Of a stretch of DNA of 52,345 nucleotides, positions 1 to 8,595 are shown piece after piece (positions within the stretch are counted from its first letter, which is position 1; each line of letters opens with the position of its first letter). Below the pieces are notes generated by a model. It did no database searches and had not been told where the DNA came from. It saw only the letters and a program-made list of their open reading frames with translations. The translations under genes were made by a program, and so were the position numbers. The stretch is from JBBQRS01 sp038214535 (lineage in GTDB: Bacteria > Chloroflexota > Anaerolineae > CG2-30-64-16). The stretch spans positions 1 to 52,345 of the forward strand of contig JBBQRS010000019.1 in NCBI GenBank assembly GCA_038214535.1. Reading direction: 5' to 3'.

Positions 1-1091
1 GGTTGGATGGTGATGCCCCAGGTTACCGGTGCGAAAGCGGCGACGGTTAACAGGAAGGCCAGGAGCGGAATCGCTACGAGTAGGCGGGCCGTAATGGCGT
101 CATCGAGCATTTGGCCTGCCGTAAGCCGTGCGCGATGGAGCATTGCGATGATGAGGGCAGGAAAGATCAGAATAATCAGGACGCTGATGGTATGTTCGGT
201 AGTCCAATAGTAAATGATGCCCGTCGCCCGAACAGTCGAAATCTGGATAACTTCAAAAATGCCCGGATGCGGCGGAAAGTAAGACTCTCTGCGGGCGTTG
301 CCGGGGGCGGCAGTAACGAGTATGAGCGCGAGGAGCGCTCCGCCAAGCGCAGCCAGCAGGAGGATGAAGACAGTTTGGCGACGTGGTCTCGGCAGAAACA
401 GATAACTGAAGAAGACCGCAAGGGTGAGGAAGCTCACTTGTAAAGCCGCAAAAGTGTCTGAGAAGCCCCCCCAGATGAATGTGACCAGACCAAGGACTAC
501 GGACCAGCCGATGATGGCCTTGTGGGGCATCGGCTGGCGTGGTTGAGCTACGTGAGCCAGGATGCCGAAAACCAGTGTGGCCGCGACCAGGGGCGCGAGA
601 TAGGTCAGCATACCAGTCTGCCAGTAGAGGACCTGGCCGATATTTGGGACGCTTTCGAGGAAGACGTACAGAAAAACCGCGGCCAGCAGGAAGGAAGCCA
701 GGAGATGGCGTTTATGTAGGAACAACAGGTTGAATTGCAGGGTGGTCCAGGTGAGCAGGCCGAACCAAAAAATGAGCGTCAGGGGAGGCAAGAGCGGGGC
801 GACACCGGGACCCAGAAGTTCAACCAGGTTGACAGCGGCCGTAAAAGAAAACCGGCCTGTCCACCCGGTATACCAGTTGATCTGCGAGGTTACGAAACCG
901 TTGTGGTTGAGTTCATAGGCGGTACAGAAGTCGTCGGCCATGTAGCGGGCGAAGGCGCCGGAATAGGCAAACACGCCGATGGCCGAAAGGAAAATCACCA
1001 GCATTGTAATCGTGATGACAACGCGATGGCGTGGTTTGATGCCGAAGACGGTGTTCACAGGTGAACCATCGTGTGGATTGGGTGACAACAT
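1..1091 (-). CDS. Polytopic membrane protein, DUF6056/GT-C-like, partial (C-terminus beyond window)
   Basis: An open frame runs from ATG at 1091 to the left edge with no stop, giving 363 codons. It is the N-terminal part of a strongly hydrophobic protein with about nine predicted membrane segments. Near residue 50 it has a YMADDFCTAYEL stretch, which looks like the first-loop acidic motif of GT-C type glycosyltransferases. Further on is APGNARRE, which I associate with DUF6056-type proteins. The family name is from memory and the catalytic role is unproven. No strong ribosome site is visible before the ATG. It is divergent from the glycan locus that follows and probably belongs to it, acting in the membrane on a polyprenyl-linked donor or on a glycan. 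The missing C-terminus prevents a firmer call. Confidence 0.7.
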   Translation of the reverse strand, partial: MLSPNPHDGSPVNTVFGIKPRHRVVITITMLVIFLSAIGVFAYSGAFARYMADDFCTAYELNHNGFVTSQINWYTGWTGRFSFTAAVNLVELLGPGVAPLLPPLTLIFWFGLLTWTTLQFNLLFLHKRHLLASFLLAAVFLYVFLESVPNIGQVLYWQTGMLTYLAPLVAATLVFGILAHVAQPRQPMPHKAIIGWSVVLGLVTFIWGGFSDTFAALQVSFLTLAVFFSYLFLPRPRRQTVFILLLAALGGALLALILVTAAPGNARRESYFPPHPGIFEVIQISTVRATGIIYYWTTEHTISVLIILIFPALIIAMLHRARLTAGQMLDDAITARLLVAIPLLAFLLTVAAFAPVTWGITIQ

Positions 1092-1152
1092 AAGTTTGAT
1101 TTTATCGCTTGAATGCTTGCAAAAAGTGAGCCAATGAAGGACAGGACGCGGA

Positions 1153-1182
1153 TTATCTAGGTTATATGTGCTATATTATAAT
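1153..1182 (+). promoter_or_regulatory. Candidate promoter for the first GT2
   Basis: A perfect TATAAT at 1177-1182 lies in an AT-rich island (1151-1185) that stands out from the GC-rich surroundings. A weak -35-like TTATCT sits at 1153-1158, 18 bases upstream. The island is in the divergent gap 1092-1218, which holds no gene, and it is about 37 bases before the GTG chosen for the GT2. Confidence 0.4.
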
Positions 1183-1218
1183 AATGCGTGCGGCTCGTGC
1201 AAAAAAGGCTGCTGGCCC

Positions 1219-2190
1219 GTGAAACTCATCATCCAGATTCCCTGTTATAACGAAGAGATGACCCTGCCATTGACGCTGGCGGATTTGCCGCGTGCGCTGA
1301 CCGGCGTGGATGAGATCGCGGTGCTGGTGATTGATGACGGCAGCACGGATCGCACAGCGGAGGTTGCGACCGCGTTGGGCGTGGACTATATCGTCCGGCA
1401 CGTGGGGAATCGCGGGCTGGCGGCGTCGTTTGCCGATGGGCTGGATGCGAGCCTGGCGGCGGGCGCGGATATCATCGTCAACACGGACGCCGATAACCAG
1501 TATTGCGGGGCCGACGTGGCGAAGCTGGTCGCGCCGATTCTGGCGGGCGAGGCCGATATGGTGGTGGGCGACCGGGGGGTCGCGGCGCTGGAGTATTTCC
1601 CTCCGTTCAAGCGCGTTTTGCAGCGGTTGGGGAGCTGGGTGGTGGGACGCGCGGCGGGGATGCCGATCCCGGACGCGACCAGCGGGTTCCGCGCGTTTAC
1701 CCGTGAGGCGGCGCTGCACCTGACGGTGCTCAGCGATTACACGTACACCATTGAAACGCTGATCCAGGCGGGGGCGCGGCGGATGCGGGTGGTCTTCACG
1801 CCGATCCGCACCAACCCGAAGACGCGCGACTCGCGGCTGATTCGCAGCATTCCCTCCTTCCTCTCGCTCTCCGTTGTCTCCATCTTGCGCTTCTATACGA
1901 TGTATCGCCCGCTGCGGGTGTTCGGCGGCGTGGGCGCGGCGCTGGCGCTGGTGGGGTTGCTGCTGGGGTTGCGCTTCGTCTATTACTACGCCATCGGACG
2001 GGGGGCGGGGCACGTCCAATCGTTGATTCTGGCGGCCATCCTGACGATCGTCGGGTTCCAGACGGGGTTGGTCGGGTTAGTGGCCGATGCGGTCGCAAAC
2101 GAACGCAAGATCAGCGAAGAAGCGCTTTATCGGTTACGCCGGATGGACGCCGGCGACGCAACGCGTTCGCAATCCAACGGCGGAAGGTGA
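1219..2190 (+). CDS. Glycosyltransferase family 2, DPM1/ArnC-like polyprenyl-phosphate sugar synthase
   Basis: A 323-residue GT2. The N-terminal GT-A fold shows IIQIPCYNEE at residues 4-13, DDGSTD near 40, the metal-binding NTDADNQY near 90 and GDRGV near 118. Two C-terminal membrane helices (about residues 230-295) end in an ANERKISEEALYR tail. This layout matches bacterial DPM1-like enzymes that move a sugar from a nucleotide donor to polyprenyl phosphate on the inner membrane face. I chose GTG at 1219 because homology starts there and because the longer frame from 1168 would overlap the candidate -10 box. It is the first gene of the + strand glycan block, 7 bases before the next gene, so its lipid-linked sugar probably feeds the GT-C type proteins nearby. 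The transferred sugar cannot be told. Confidence 0.85.
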   Translation: MKLIIQIPCYNEEMTLPLTLADLPRALTGVDEIAVLVIDDGSTDRTAEVATALGVDYIVRHVGNRGLAASFADGLDASLAAGADIIVNTDADNQYCGADVAKLVAPILAGEADMVVGDRGVAALEYFPPFKRVLQRLGSWVVGRAAGMPIPDATSGFRAFTREAALHLTVLSDYTYTIETLIQAGARRMRVVFTPIRTNPKTRDSRLIRSIPSFLSLSVVSILRFYTMYRPLRVFGGVGAALALVGLLLGLRFVYYYAIGRGAGHVQSLILAAILTIVGFQTGLVGLVADAVANERKISEEALYRLRRMDAGDATRSQSNGGR

Positions 2191-2197
2191 TGTTTCG

Positions 2198-4081
2198 ATG
2201 ACGGCGAACCTGACCTGGTATTCCTGGCTTCAGATCGCCGCCGCGATATTTCTGTTTTTGGGGCCGGGGTTCGGGTTGACCGCGTTCTATCCCGGGCGTA
2301 CGCGTTTCGACCGCACACAAACCGTCACGCTGGCGTTGGCGCTGGCGATTTCGGGTTGGGCCATTCTCCTCGCCTGGTTGCAACTGTTCCACATCCCGTT
2401 GACGCCGCCGACGATGGGCGTGCTGTTTGCCGCGGGGTGGCTGGTGTGGTTGATGCGTGCCCAACCGTGGCGGCGCGGCCGGGGGCCAGACCACACGGAA
2501 TCCACCACGGATTTCAGCCGAATCGTGCTGTGGATGGTCGTCGTTACAGTGGCGGCGCTGGGCCTCTGGTCGTTGCGGCGCGTGCTGGTGGGGCCGGGTA
2601 GCGACAGCTATCATCATGCCCTGATTACGCAGTTGATCGTCGAGCGCGGCGGGCTGCCCGACAACTATCATCCCTATGCGCCGTTGGCGACGTTCACCTA
2701 TCACTACGGGTTTCACGCGTTCGCGGCGGCAGTGGTCGCGTTGACGGGTCTCAGCGCGGCGCTGGTGACGGCGATCCTGGCGCAACTATTGATGGCCAGC
2801 GCGACCCTGGCCGTGGCGTTTTTCACCAACGCGGCGACCGGCAGTCGCCCGGCGGCGACGGTCAGCGCAGTGTTCGGCGGGCTGGTGATGTTGTTTCCCG
2901 CATATATGTTCAACTGGGGGCGCTATACTCAACTCAGCGGGCTGGTGCTGTTGCCGATTTTCCTGGGGATCGTGTGGCTCTGGGCCGAATCGGGCTGGGA
3001 GCGCAAGACGGTGATCACTGTGGGGGTGCTGGCCGCCGGGATGGCGCTGACCCATTACCGGGTTACGCTGATGGCGATCAGCGGGTTGACGCTCCTGCTG
3101 GGCGTTGAATACTTCACGCGACAAGATTTCTGGGCCGAATGGCGGATAGTGCTGCCCAGGGCGGTGAGCCGTTTGGCGCTGGCGGTGGTCGTGGCGGGCG
3201 TGCTGGTTGAGCCGTGGGTCGTGGAGTTGGTGAGTGCGCGCAATCGTGGTTACCCCATCGAGCTCGGGCCGCAAGGATCGGCCTTCTTCTCACTGGATCG
3301 CCTGGGCCCTTCGGTGACGGCGTATCCTACCAACGGAGTGGTGTTCGCGTTGGCCGCATTGGCGGTATTGCTGGGGGTTTTGTGGCGCGACCGGCGGGTG
3401 ATCGGGCTGGCGTTGTGGTCGGTGGTGATGTGGGTGCTCTCCGGGCCGCAATTTGCGGGCGCGTTCATGGATACGATCTCCGTGCTGATTTCGCTCTATT
3501 TTCCTGCCGCTGTGGCGATTGGGTGGATGGCGGTAAGCGCGGTTGCGCGGGCGGCGCAGCGTATGCCGCGCGTGCGGTGGGTTGCGCGGGCGGCGCTGGT
3601 GGGTTTGGCGGTCTGGGGCGGCGTTCATATCAGCCGGGTTCTGGAACCGGCCGCCGCATACGTGTGGCCGGACGATCTGCCGGCGATGGCGTGGATTCGC
3701 GCGAACACGCCGCCGGAGTCACGCTTTATGGTGAATACCTACAACTGGGATTTTGCGCCCGATTTCGTGATCAGCATAGACGCCGGATACTGGCTGCCGT
3801 TGCTGGCGGGGCGCGCGACGGTCACGGCGCCGATGACATATCCCATCGAGCGTGCGGACTCGCCCACGTTCTTATCCGATCTGGTCGCGTTGCACACGGT
3901 GCGCGAACAACTGGCATCGCCGGAGGGGCTGGCGGAGCTGCGCCGGTCGGGCGTCACGCATGTCTACGTGGGGCAGAAGGGCGGCCCCATCGCCGTGGAT
4001 GACCTGATGGCTTCACCTGCGTTTGAGCTGGTGCATCGGGATGGCGACGCGTATGTGTTTCGGCTGATGGATGGACAATGA
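2198..4081 (+). CDS. Polytopic membrane glycosyltransferase-like protein (DUF6541-like, GT-C)
   Basis: A 627-residue protein with about 12 predicted membrane helices and a C-terminal soluble part (roughly residues 490-627). After the first helices the stretch GPGSDSYHHALITQLI, followed by tyrosine-rich YHYGFHAFAA, resembles the acidic-loop and helix pattern of DUF6541 and other dolichyl-phosphate-sugar dependent GT-C enzymes. The soluble C-terminus has WIRANTPPES, common in such proteins. Start ATG 2198 is set by a GGAAGGTGA site at 2182-2190; the longer frame from 2087 overlaps the previous gene. The likely role is transferring a polyprenyl-phosphate sugar to a glycan or protein outside the membrane, using the product of the upstream DPM1-like enzyme. 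Substrate and activity are inferred. Confidence 0.75.
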   Translation: MTANLTWYSWLQIAAAIFLFLGPGFGLTAFYPGRTRFDRTQTVTLALALAISGWAILLAWLQLFHIPLTPPTMGVLFAAGWLVWLMRAQPWRRGRGPDHTESTTDFSRIVLWMVVVTVAALGLWSLRRVLVGPGSDSYHHALITQLIVERGGLPDNYHPYAPLATFTYHYGFHAFAAAVVALTGLSAALVTAILAQLLMASATLAVAFFTNAATGSRPAATVSAVFGGLVMLFPAYMFNWGRYTQLSGLVLLPIFLGIVWLWAESGWERKTVITVGVLAAGMALTHYRVTLMAISGLTLLLGVEYFTRQDFWAEWRIVLPRAVSRLALAVVVAGVLVEPWVVELVSARNRGYPIELGPQGSAFFSLDRLGPSVTAYPTNGVVFALAALAVLLGVLWRDRRVIGLALWSVVMWVLSGPQFAGAFMDTISVLISLYFPAAVAIGWMAVSAVARAAQRMPRVRWVARAALVGLAVWGGVHISRVLEPAAAYVWPDDLPAMAWIRANTPPESRFMVNTYNWDFAPDFVISIDAGYWLPLLAGRATVTAPMTYPIERADSPTFLSDLVALHTVREQLASPEGLAELRRSGVTHVYVGQKGGPIAVDDLMASPAFELVHRDGDAYVFRLMDGQ

Positions 4082-4085
4082 CGGC

Positions 4086-6062
4086 ATGAGGGTATCAAGT
4101 TTCAGTATCGTTGGCCTGCTCATCCTGATGCTTTGCGCGCCTGAAGATTCTTCGCTGGCTTCTTGCCGTGACGAGCCGCGTAGGGTTGACTCGCTCAGAA
4201 TGACAGGCGCCAATCTTACAGGATACGGAGGTGCGCGCTCGGGTCACGTGGCCTATCTGCCGGCTGTGTTTCAGGCGTATCGTGCGGCTGAGGGTAGAAT
4301 CCGGTTGACCTCTGACGGCGCAGATGAGACGCAGCCCGCGCTGTCGCCGGATGGGGACAGTGTCGCCTACGTGCGCGTCGAGGAGGGGCAGAGCGACGTG
4401 TACCTGCTGTCGCTGATTAGCGGCGCGACGACGCGGCTAACGTATACCCCGGCTGCGGACGAGGAGACGCCGGTCTTTTCGCCCGACGGCGCGTGGATCG
4501 CGTTCGCGTCGGATCGGACGGGGGATTGGGATATCTATCGGGTGCGCGCCGATGGGACGGGGCTGGCGGCGATCCTCGCGCAACCCGGCGCGCATGAGCA
4601 ACACCCCGCCTTCATGCCGGACGGGCGGCGGCTGGCGTTCTCGTGGAGCGCCACGGGCGGCGGGGATATTTATATCGGTGAGATCGGGAGCGTGAGCGTG
4701 AGCTGGGCGCGGCTGACGGATCACCCGGCGGCGGATCGGTTTCCCACGGTGAGCGCAGACGGGCGACGCGTCGCGTTTCGGAGTGAGCGGGACGGGAACA
4801 GCGAAGTTTATATCATGGATGCGGACGGAACGCATGTGCAGCGCCTGACCACCGATCCGGAGTTCGACGGTTATCCGACCATCACGCCGGATGGCAGCGG
4901 GGTTGTGTTCGCGGCAGCGCGTGACGTGTATCTGGTCAACGCGGGCGGGGCGGCGACGACCCGCATCGAAGGTGAGCCGGCGCTTGAGGTAGATACGCCG
5001 CGCGTGTCGCCCGACGGGCAGTGGTTGATTTATGCCGGACGGACCCTGGGCGAGGATTATGACATTTACCGGCGGCCATTCGACAGCCCGCTGGCGGCGG
5101 TGGGGCAGCGCGGCGTGACGCTGTTGGAAGATCGCTGCGAGTGGGAGGCCGGTACGTTGGCTTATGGGTGGGTCCATGCGTGGCGCGCGACGGGCGACAT
5201 GCGCTATCTGGACTGGACGCAGGCCTGGATAGACGGCTGCATCGCGCGCCATCCGACCCTCGCGCACGTGAATGACGGGCTGCTGGGCTACGCGGCGCTG
5301 GCGGTCTATGCCGAGCGGGGCGGCGCGGCGCGGCTGGCGTTTGCCGACCAGGTCGCAGACTACCTGATGCACGACGCGGGGCGCACGGCAGACGGGACGC
5401 TGGCGCATGAGGGGGATACCGTCTGGGATGATACCCTGTTGAGCACGGTTCCCTTTTTGGCGGAGATGGGGCGCGTCAGCGGCGACCCCGCGTACACGGA
5501 AGAAGCGGCGCGGCAGGTGATTCTTCATGCCGCACATTTGCAGGATTCGACGACGGGACTCTATCATCATGCGTGGGACGAGAGCGCAGACGCCTTCCTG
5601 GGGCCGTCTTATTGGGGGCGCGGCAACGGCTGGGCGCTGCTGGCGGATGTTGAAGTACTGAAGGCGATGCCCGCGGCACATCCTTCCCGCCCACAGGTGT
5701 TGGAGATCATGCGGCGGCAGGCGACGGGATTGCGGTTGTTGCAGGATGCGAGCGGTCTGTGGCATACGGTGGTCAACCGCCCGGATTTCTACCTGGAAAG
5801 TTCCGGCACGGCGCTGATCGGTTATGGGCTGGCGGAAGGGGCGGCGCGTGGGTGGCTGACCGAGGCGCGTGACGGCGACGCAGCGCGCGCCGCATCGGCG
5901 GCTGTATGGCGGATGATCGCGGCGGACGGCGCGGTGCGCGGCGTCTCTGCGCCGACCGGGCCGATGCAGGATGAGGCGCTGTACAACGGCATCCCTCACC
6001 AGACGTTGCAGCGTTATGGGCAGGGCGTGGCGCTGTTGAGCGGCAGCCCGACCGGGCATTGA
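4086..6062 (+). CDS. Exported TolB-type beta-propeller fused to GH105/GH88-like hydrolase
   Basis: A 658-residue protein. A short hydrophobic leader (residues 6-18) is followed by a linker with an AYLPAV box near 56-61. About six TolB/PD40 blades (residues 70-340) repeat the pattern SPDG..(I/V)AF and D(I/V)Y. The C-terminal (alpha/alpha)6-type domain (about 345-655) has YHHAWDES and GRGNGWALLAD, signatures of unsaturated glucuronyl/rhamnogalacturonyl hydrolases (GH88/GH105). It probably binds and cleaves or trims polysaccharide outside the cell. The frame opens at ATG 4071, overlapping the previous stop; ATG 4086 is the simpler start. Residues 20-40 are encoded by a copy of an interspersed repeat, and an alternative start at 4200, just beyond it, would remove the signal sequence. 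No other GH105-propeller fusion is known to me, but I could not search. Confidence 0.75.
   Translation: MRVSSFSIVGLLILMLCAPEDSSLASCRDEPRRVDSLRMTGANLTGYGGARSGHVAYLPAVFQAYRAAEGRIRLTSDGADETQPALSPDGDSVAYVRVEEGQSDVYLLSLISGATTRLTYTPAADEETPVFSPDGAWIAFASDRTGDWDIYRVRADGTGLAAILAQPGAHEQHPAFMPDGRRLAFSWSATGGGDIYIGEIGSVSVSWARLTDHPAADRFPTVSADGRRVAFRSERDGNSEVYIMDADGTHVQRLTTDPEFDGYPTITPDGSGVVFAAARDVYLVNAGGAATTRIEGEPALEVDTPRVSPDGQWLIYAGRTLGEDYDIYRRPFDSPLAAVGQRGVTLLEDRCEWEAGTLAYGWVHAWRATGDMRYLDWTQAWIDGCIARHPTLAHVNDGLLGYAALAVYAERGGAARLAFADQVADYLMHDAGRTADGTLAHEGDTVWDDTLLSTVPFLAEMGRVSGDPAYTEEAARQVILHAAHLQDSTTGLYHHAWDESADAFLGPSYWGRGNGWALLADVEVLKAMPAAHPSRPQVLEIMRRQATGLRLLQDASGLWHTVVNRPDFYLESSGTALIGYGLAEGAARGWLTEARDGDAARAASAAVWRMIAADGAVRGVSAPTGPMQDEALYNGIPHQTLQRYGQGVALLSGSPTGH
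4143..4204 (+). repeat. Interspersed repeat A, copy 1 (inside a coding frame)
   Basis: This 62-base segment shares its core TTCGCTGGC, GCCGTGACGA and CGCTCAG.ATGAC with the right arm of the long inverted repeat at 47985-48045 and with the copy at 21966-22027. It is one arm only and sits in frame in the leader/linker of the GH105 fusion. The similarity was seen by eye and is not scored. Confidence 0.75.
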
Positions 6063-6092
6063 TGCGCGGCAAGGGGGTTGAGGAGGAACGGG

Positions 6093-7790
6093 ATGATTCG
6101 GCGTAATCGGTTTATCGTCGGCCTGATCCTGGCGAGCGCCTGGATGCTCTCGGCGTGCGCCGGGGCAGTTGCACCCCAGGCAACCGTTGTGCGCGCCGAG
6201 GATGTCGCCCGTGTGCCGACCGAAGCGGTGGTCGTGTCCACGGTGACGCCCGCGCCTACCGTTACAGTTATGTCAACATCAACGCTCGCCGCGACAAGCA
6301 CGCTCATTCCCGAGGCCACGGCGACGGCAAGCCCGCGACCGGAGACGATCACCCCGCATCCTTCGATCACGGCATCTTCGACGCCCACGACAGCGCCATC
6401 TGCGACGCTCACGGCGACAGTCGCGCCGACCAGGGCAACCCGGGCGAGCGGGCCGGGGAGCGGCGCACGGGCTTATCTGCCCGCCGTCTCTGCGGGGTTC
6501 CAGGCACAACCGTCGTTGCTTGGCGTGGCGTTGCAGGGATATCGCGACGAGTATGGGTTTCACCGGGCGCTGGAACTTAACCCGCGGTATATGCGCAAAT
6601 ACCGCGAAATCTCGTGGCAAGAGGTGGAACCGCGAGAAGGGGAGTACCACTGGGAACTATTACAGGGCCTCGAACCGGAGTTGCTGAACGCGCGGGCGCA
6701 CGGCATCGAGGCGATGATGAGCATCCAGATGACGCCGGACTGGGCGCAGGCGGTCCCGCCTTATGCGTGCGGCCCGATCCGCGCCGACAAGTTCGACGCC
6801 TTCGCGAACTTTGTGGCGCAAGTGGTGACGCATTTCGGACCCAAGTCGCCGTATGCGGTGCGTTACTGGCAGATTGGCAACGAACCGGACGTGGCGCCGG
6901 GCGAGATCGGGCCGGACAGCGTGTTCGGCTGCTGGGGCGACCCGGATGATCCGTATTTCGGCGGCGGGCATTACGCCGAGATGCTGAAGGTGCTTTACCC
7001 GCGCGTCAAGGCCGCGGATCCGGGCGCGGTGATCATCATGGGCGGGCTGCTCGCGGAGTGTGATCCGCAGACCACGCAGCCGGGCAATGGTTGCCTGAAC
7101 GAGACACGGTGGAAATCGGGGCTGTTCTTTGAGGGGGTGATGCGCGCGGGCGGCGGCGCATATTTCGACGTGGCGAGCATCCATTCGTACGCACAATACC
7201 GGCCCGACCTGCCGCAACGGATGCACAGCCTCTATAGCTGGACGCAGGACCCGACCGGCGGCACCGGGCTGCCGGAGAAAATGGCGTTCGTGCGGCGCTC
7301 ACTCGTGGCGCACGGCTACGCGGACAAGCCGGTGTTTGCGGGCGAGATCGCGCTGAAGTGCGACGCGCCGACCCCGGAATGCTATGACGCAGGGGCTGCG
7401 TTCGTGACGCGCGCCTATGCGGAGGCTTACGGGCTGGGCGCGAAGTGCGCGATGTATTATTCGCTGGTCAATCAGTCGAAGTATAAGGGGTTGTTGGAGC
7501 CGGATTTCACGCCGAAGCCGGCGTTTTGGGCTTACAAGCTCCTGAGCGAACAGATCGGTCAGGCGACCCACGAAGGGCCGGTGACGGCATATGCAGGCGT
7601 TACGGGCCAGAGCTTCCGGCGCGGAGCGGTTGAGCGCGTCCACATTCTGTGGTCGGCGGACGGGGCCGATCATGCGTTCCCCGCGCCGGCGGACTTTGTG
7701 ACGGCATATGACAAATATGGCACCCCGATTTCCCCGGCGGACGGCAAGCTGACCGCGGGGTGGTCGCCGATATATGTGGTTACACGTTGA
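6093..7790 (+). CDS. Lipoprotein glycoside hydrolase, clan GH-A (GH39/GH5-like)
   Basis: A 565-residue predicted lipoprotein. The signal ends in LSAC with the lipid-attachment Cys at residue 22. A Thr/Pro/Ala-rich linker (about 25-125) leads to an AYLPAV box and then a TIM-barrel type catalytic domain. The acid/base candidate is Glu264 in IGNEPDV and the nucleophile candidate is Glu418 in VFAGEIAL, the usual spacing for clan GH-A retaining enzymes. The start is ATG 6093 behind a strong AGGAGGA site at 6080-6087. It follows the GH105 fusion by 30 bases, so the two are probably co-transcribed. It likely acts outside the cell on the surface glycan or on environmental polysaccharide. The GH family is a guess within the clan and the substrate is unknown. 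Confidence 0.8.
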   Translation: MIRRNRFIVGLILASAWMLSACAGAVAPQATVVRAEDVARVPTEAVVVSTVTPAPTVTVMSTSTLAATSTLIPEATATASPRPETITPHPSITASSTPTTAPSATLTATVAPTRATRASGPGSGARAYLPAVSAGFQAQPSLLGVALQGYRDEYGFHRALELNPRYMRKYREISWQEVEPREGEYHWELLQGLEPELLNARAHGIEAMMSIQMTPDWAQAVPPYACGPIRADKFDAFANFVAQVVTHFGPKSPYAVRYWQIGNEPDVAPGEIGPDSVFGCWGDPDDPYFGGGHYAEMLKVLYPRVKAADPGAVIIMGGLLAECDPQTTQPGNGCLNETRWKSGLFFEGVMRAGGGAYFDVASIHSYAQYRPDLPQRMHSLYSWTQDPTGGTGLPEKMAFVRRSLVAHGYADKPVFAGEIALKCDAPTPECYDAGAAFVTRAYAEAYGLGAKCAMYYSLVNQSKYKGLLEPDFTPKPAFWAYKLLSEQIGQATHEGPVTAYAGVTGQSFRRGAVERVHILWSADGADHAFPAPADFVTAYDKYGTPISPADGKLTAGWSPIYVVTR

Positions 7791-7818
7791 AACATTCTAG
7801 CCTTGCGCGCCGCGAGCG

Positions 7819-8595
7819 ATGCTGAGCACTGTGGCTGACCTGGTGCAGTTGTGGACCCTGGCGCGGCGACGGCTGCGCTCGCCGGAGGACTACGTCCTGT
7901 TCCAGGCGCAGCAGGGGTCTATGCTGGCGAGCTATCTGCGTCGCCAGGGGGTGACGCTGGTTGGACGGACGGTGTTGGATCTGGGCAGCGGGCTGGGAGG
8001 CTACAGCAAGATCTGGCTCGACCAGGGGGCGCGAGTCATCGCGCTGGACCTGATCCGACCGGCGGCCTTGACCGGCGCGCGTTACTCCGGCATGGTGGGC
8101 GACGCGCAGGCGATCCCGCTGTGCGACGGCGCAGTGACGTTCGTGTTTTGCGCCAGCCTGATCGAGCACGTGGCGACCCCCGACAAGCTGTTGGCGGAGG
8201 TCGCCCGCGTGCTGACGCCGGGCGGATTCTGCTATCTGAGCTTTCCGCCGTTCTACAGTCCGCGCGGCGGGCACGAGTTCGCGCCCTATCACTATCTGGG
8301 GGAGCGGCTGGCGATGCAGTTGACGCCCGCCAAACGGCGCGAGTTGAACTGGATGAACAACCCGTATCGGCCCACGCAACGGCCTAAGAGTTTCGCCGAT
8401 CTTTATGAAGGGTGGGGGCTGTATCGGATGACGGTTGCGAAGGCGCGGGGACTCATCGCCGCAAGCGGATTGGTGTTAGTAGACATGTCCACGCGCTATA
8501 TGCCGGTGAGCTTTATTCGCTGGCCCGTGATTGGAGAGGCGCTCACCTGGCACGCGCAGTTCTTGTTACGCAAGTCGCTCGATGGGGAAGCTTGA
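7819..8595 (+). CDS. Class I SAM-dependent methyltransferase
   Basis: A 258-residue protein of the Methyltransf_11 type. Motif I is VLDLGSGLGG at residues 52-61, followed by the acidic ALDLI strand and, later, VFCASLIEHVATPDKLL and VLTPGGFCYLSFPP, the usual post-I and motif III elements. No signal or membrane segment is seen. It opens a tightly overlapping run (methyltransferase, GT4, methyltransferase, methyltransferase, membrane protein), so the acceptor is likely a sugar or lipid-linked glycan intermediate. Methyl caps end chains in some ABC-exported O-antigens and could do so here, but that is inference. The next gene starts inside its last codons. Confidence 0.85.
   Translation: MLSTVADLVQLWTLARRRLRSPEDYVLFQAQQGSMLASYLRRQGVTLVGRTVLDLGSGLGGYSKIWLDQGARVIALDLIRPAALTGARYSGMVGDAQAIPLCDGAVTFVFCASLIEHVATPDKLLAEVARVLTPGGFCYLSFPPFYSPRGGHEFAPYHYLGERLAMQLTPAKRRELNWMNNPYRPTQRPKSFADLYEGWGLYRMTVAKARGLIAASGLVLVDMSTRYMPVSFIRWPVIGEALTWHAQFLLRKSLDGEA

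Noticed and set aside
7..1064. Several short + strand frames at the left edge
   Set aside because: They are shadows of the partial - strand membrane protein, whose hydrophobic pattern is consistent over 363 codons.
4437..6059. 540-residue frame on the - strand
   Set aside because: It lies wholly opposite the propeller-GH105 gene, is Arg/Pro/His-rich and has no recognisable motif; it is a GC-rich shadow.
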